From NCBI RefSeq assembly GCF_041260155.1, contig NC_091933.1, positions 23,094,599-23,158,598 on the forward strand: a DNA stretch of 64,000 bases, written 5' to 3'. The notes beneath the pieces are model-generated. The model was given only the letters and a program-made list of their open reading frames with translations. It was not told the origin of the DNA and did not search any database. Origin of the DNA: Ptychodera flava. Taxonomy: Eukaryota; Hemichordata; Enteropneusta; Ptychoderidae. A program made the position numbers and the translations under genes. Of the stretch, positions 63,994 to 64,000 are shown piece by piece. Every line of letters begins with the position of its first letter. The first letter of the stretch is position 1.

Positions 63994-64000
63994 ACCGTTA
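63994..64000 (-). other. Possible splice donor of an exon lying beyond the window
   Basis: Read on the minus strand, the last bases are TAACG followed by GTAAGAATCG, a strong donor. If real, TAACG is the end of an upstream exon. A non-coding first exon of ARIH2 is the natural candidate, because the DNA between has no other gene. Confidence 0.3.

Noticed and set aside
1-64000. CRISPR arrays, rRNA and tRNA genes
   Set aside because: The tandem arrays have no spacer-repeat structure, and no A-box/B-box pair or rRNA core sequence was recognised.

Overview
This window is animal nuclear DNA. It has intron-rich genes with GT-AG introns, long non-coding stretches and a dense block of transposon-derived tandem repeats. 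The one gene that can be named with certainty is ariadne-2. It is 493 codons long, the same as I recall for human ARIH2. Together with the sperm-tail gene this suggests a marine invertebrate, perhaps a hemichordate, echinoderm or amphioxus. The species cannot be fixed from the sequence alone.

Layout. Positions 1-7,510 hold no recognisable gene. They contain two foldback (MITE-like) elements (1,300-1,485 and 3,316-3,459) and an element built of about nine 146-bp tandem units between short inverted repeats (3,695-5,196). Positions 7,511-22,577 are about 15 kb of four head-to-tail, non-autonomous, Helitron/Helentron-like units. Each starts with the same 5' end, and two units finish with doubled 3' hairpins ending CTAA. 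Inside the units are arrays of 116-, 156- and 226-bp tandem repeats. The 156-bp units carry a YY1-like core beside a CACGTG box. The 226-bp units carry a perfect DR1 nuclear-receptor-type element. No transposase or helicase reading frame is present. A 66-bp near-perfect palindrome lies just beyond (22,609-22,674).

Positions 22,675-64,000 are genic. A 13-exon minus-strand gene (CDS 40,828 to 26,569, 903 codons) encodes a degenerate FHA domain followed by armadillo/HEAT-like helices, a charged low-complexity region and a helical tail. I could not name it. About 1.1 kb away and divergent is a 13-exon plus-strand gene (CDS 41,944-47,985, 506 codons) for a SHIPPO/sperm-tail PG-rich repeat protein of the ODF3/CIMAP/STPG type. 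All of its introns are phase 1. The shared promoter holds a good RFX X-box, a YY1 site and a TCACGTGAC box. Converging on that gene is ARIH2 on the minus strand (CDS 60,662 to 51,110, 13 coding exons), complete with RING1-IBR-RING2 and the catalytic cysteine at residue 310. The last 3.3 kb looks like ARIH2 5' intronic or upstream DNA, with a possible upstream exon cut by the window end.

How the genes fit together. The SHIPPO protein and its divergent FHA partner may be co-expressed in ciliated or sperm cells. That is inferred from the X-box and the head-to-head layout only. ARIH2 is an independent ubiquitin ligase gene. The repeat block is the most unusual part of the window: mobile DNA whose repeated units carry matches to known transcription-factor sites.
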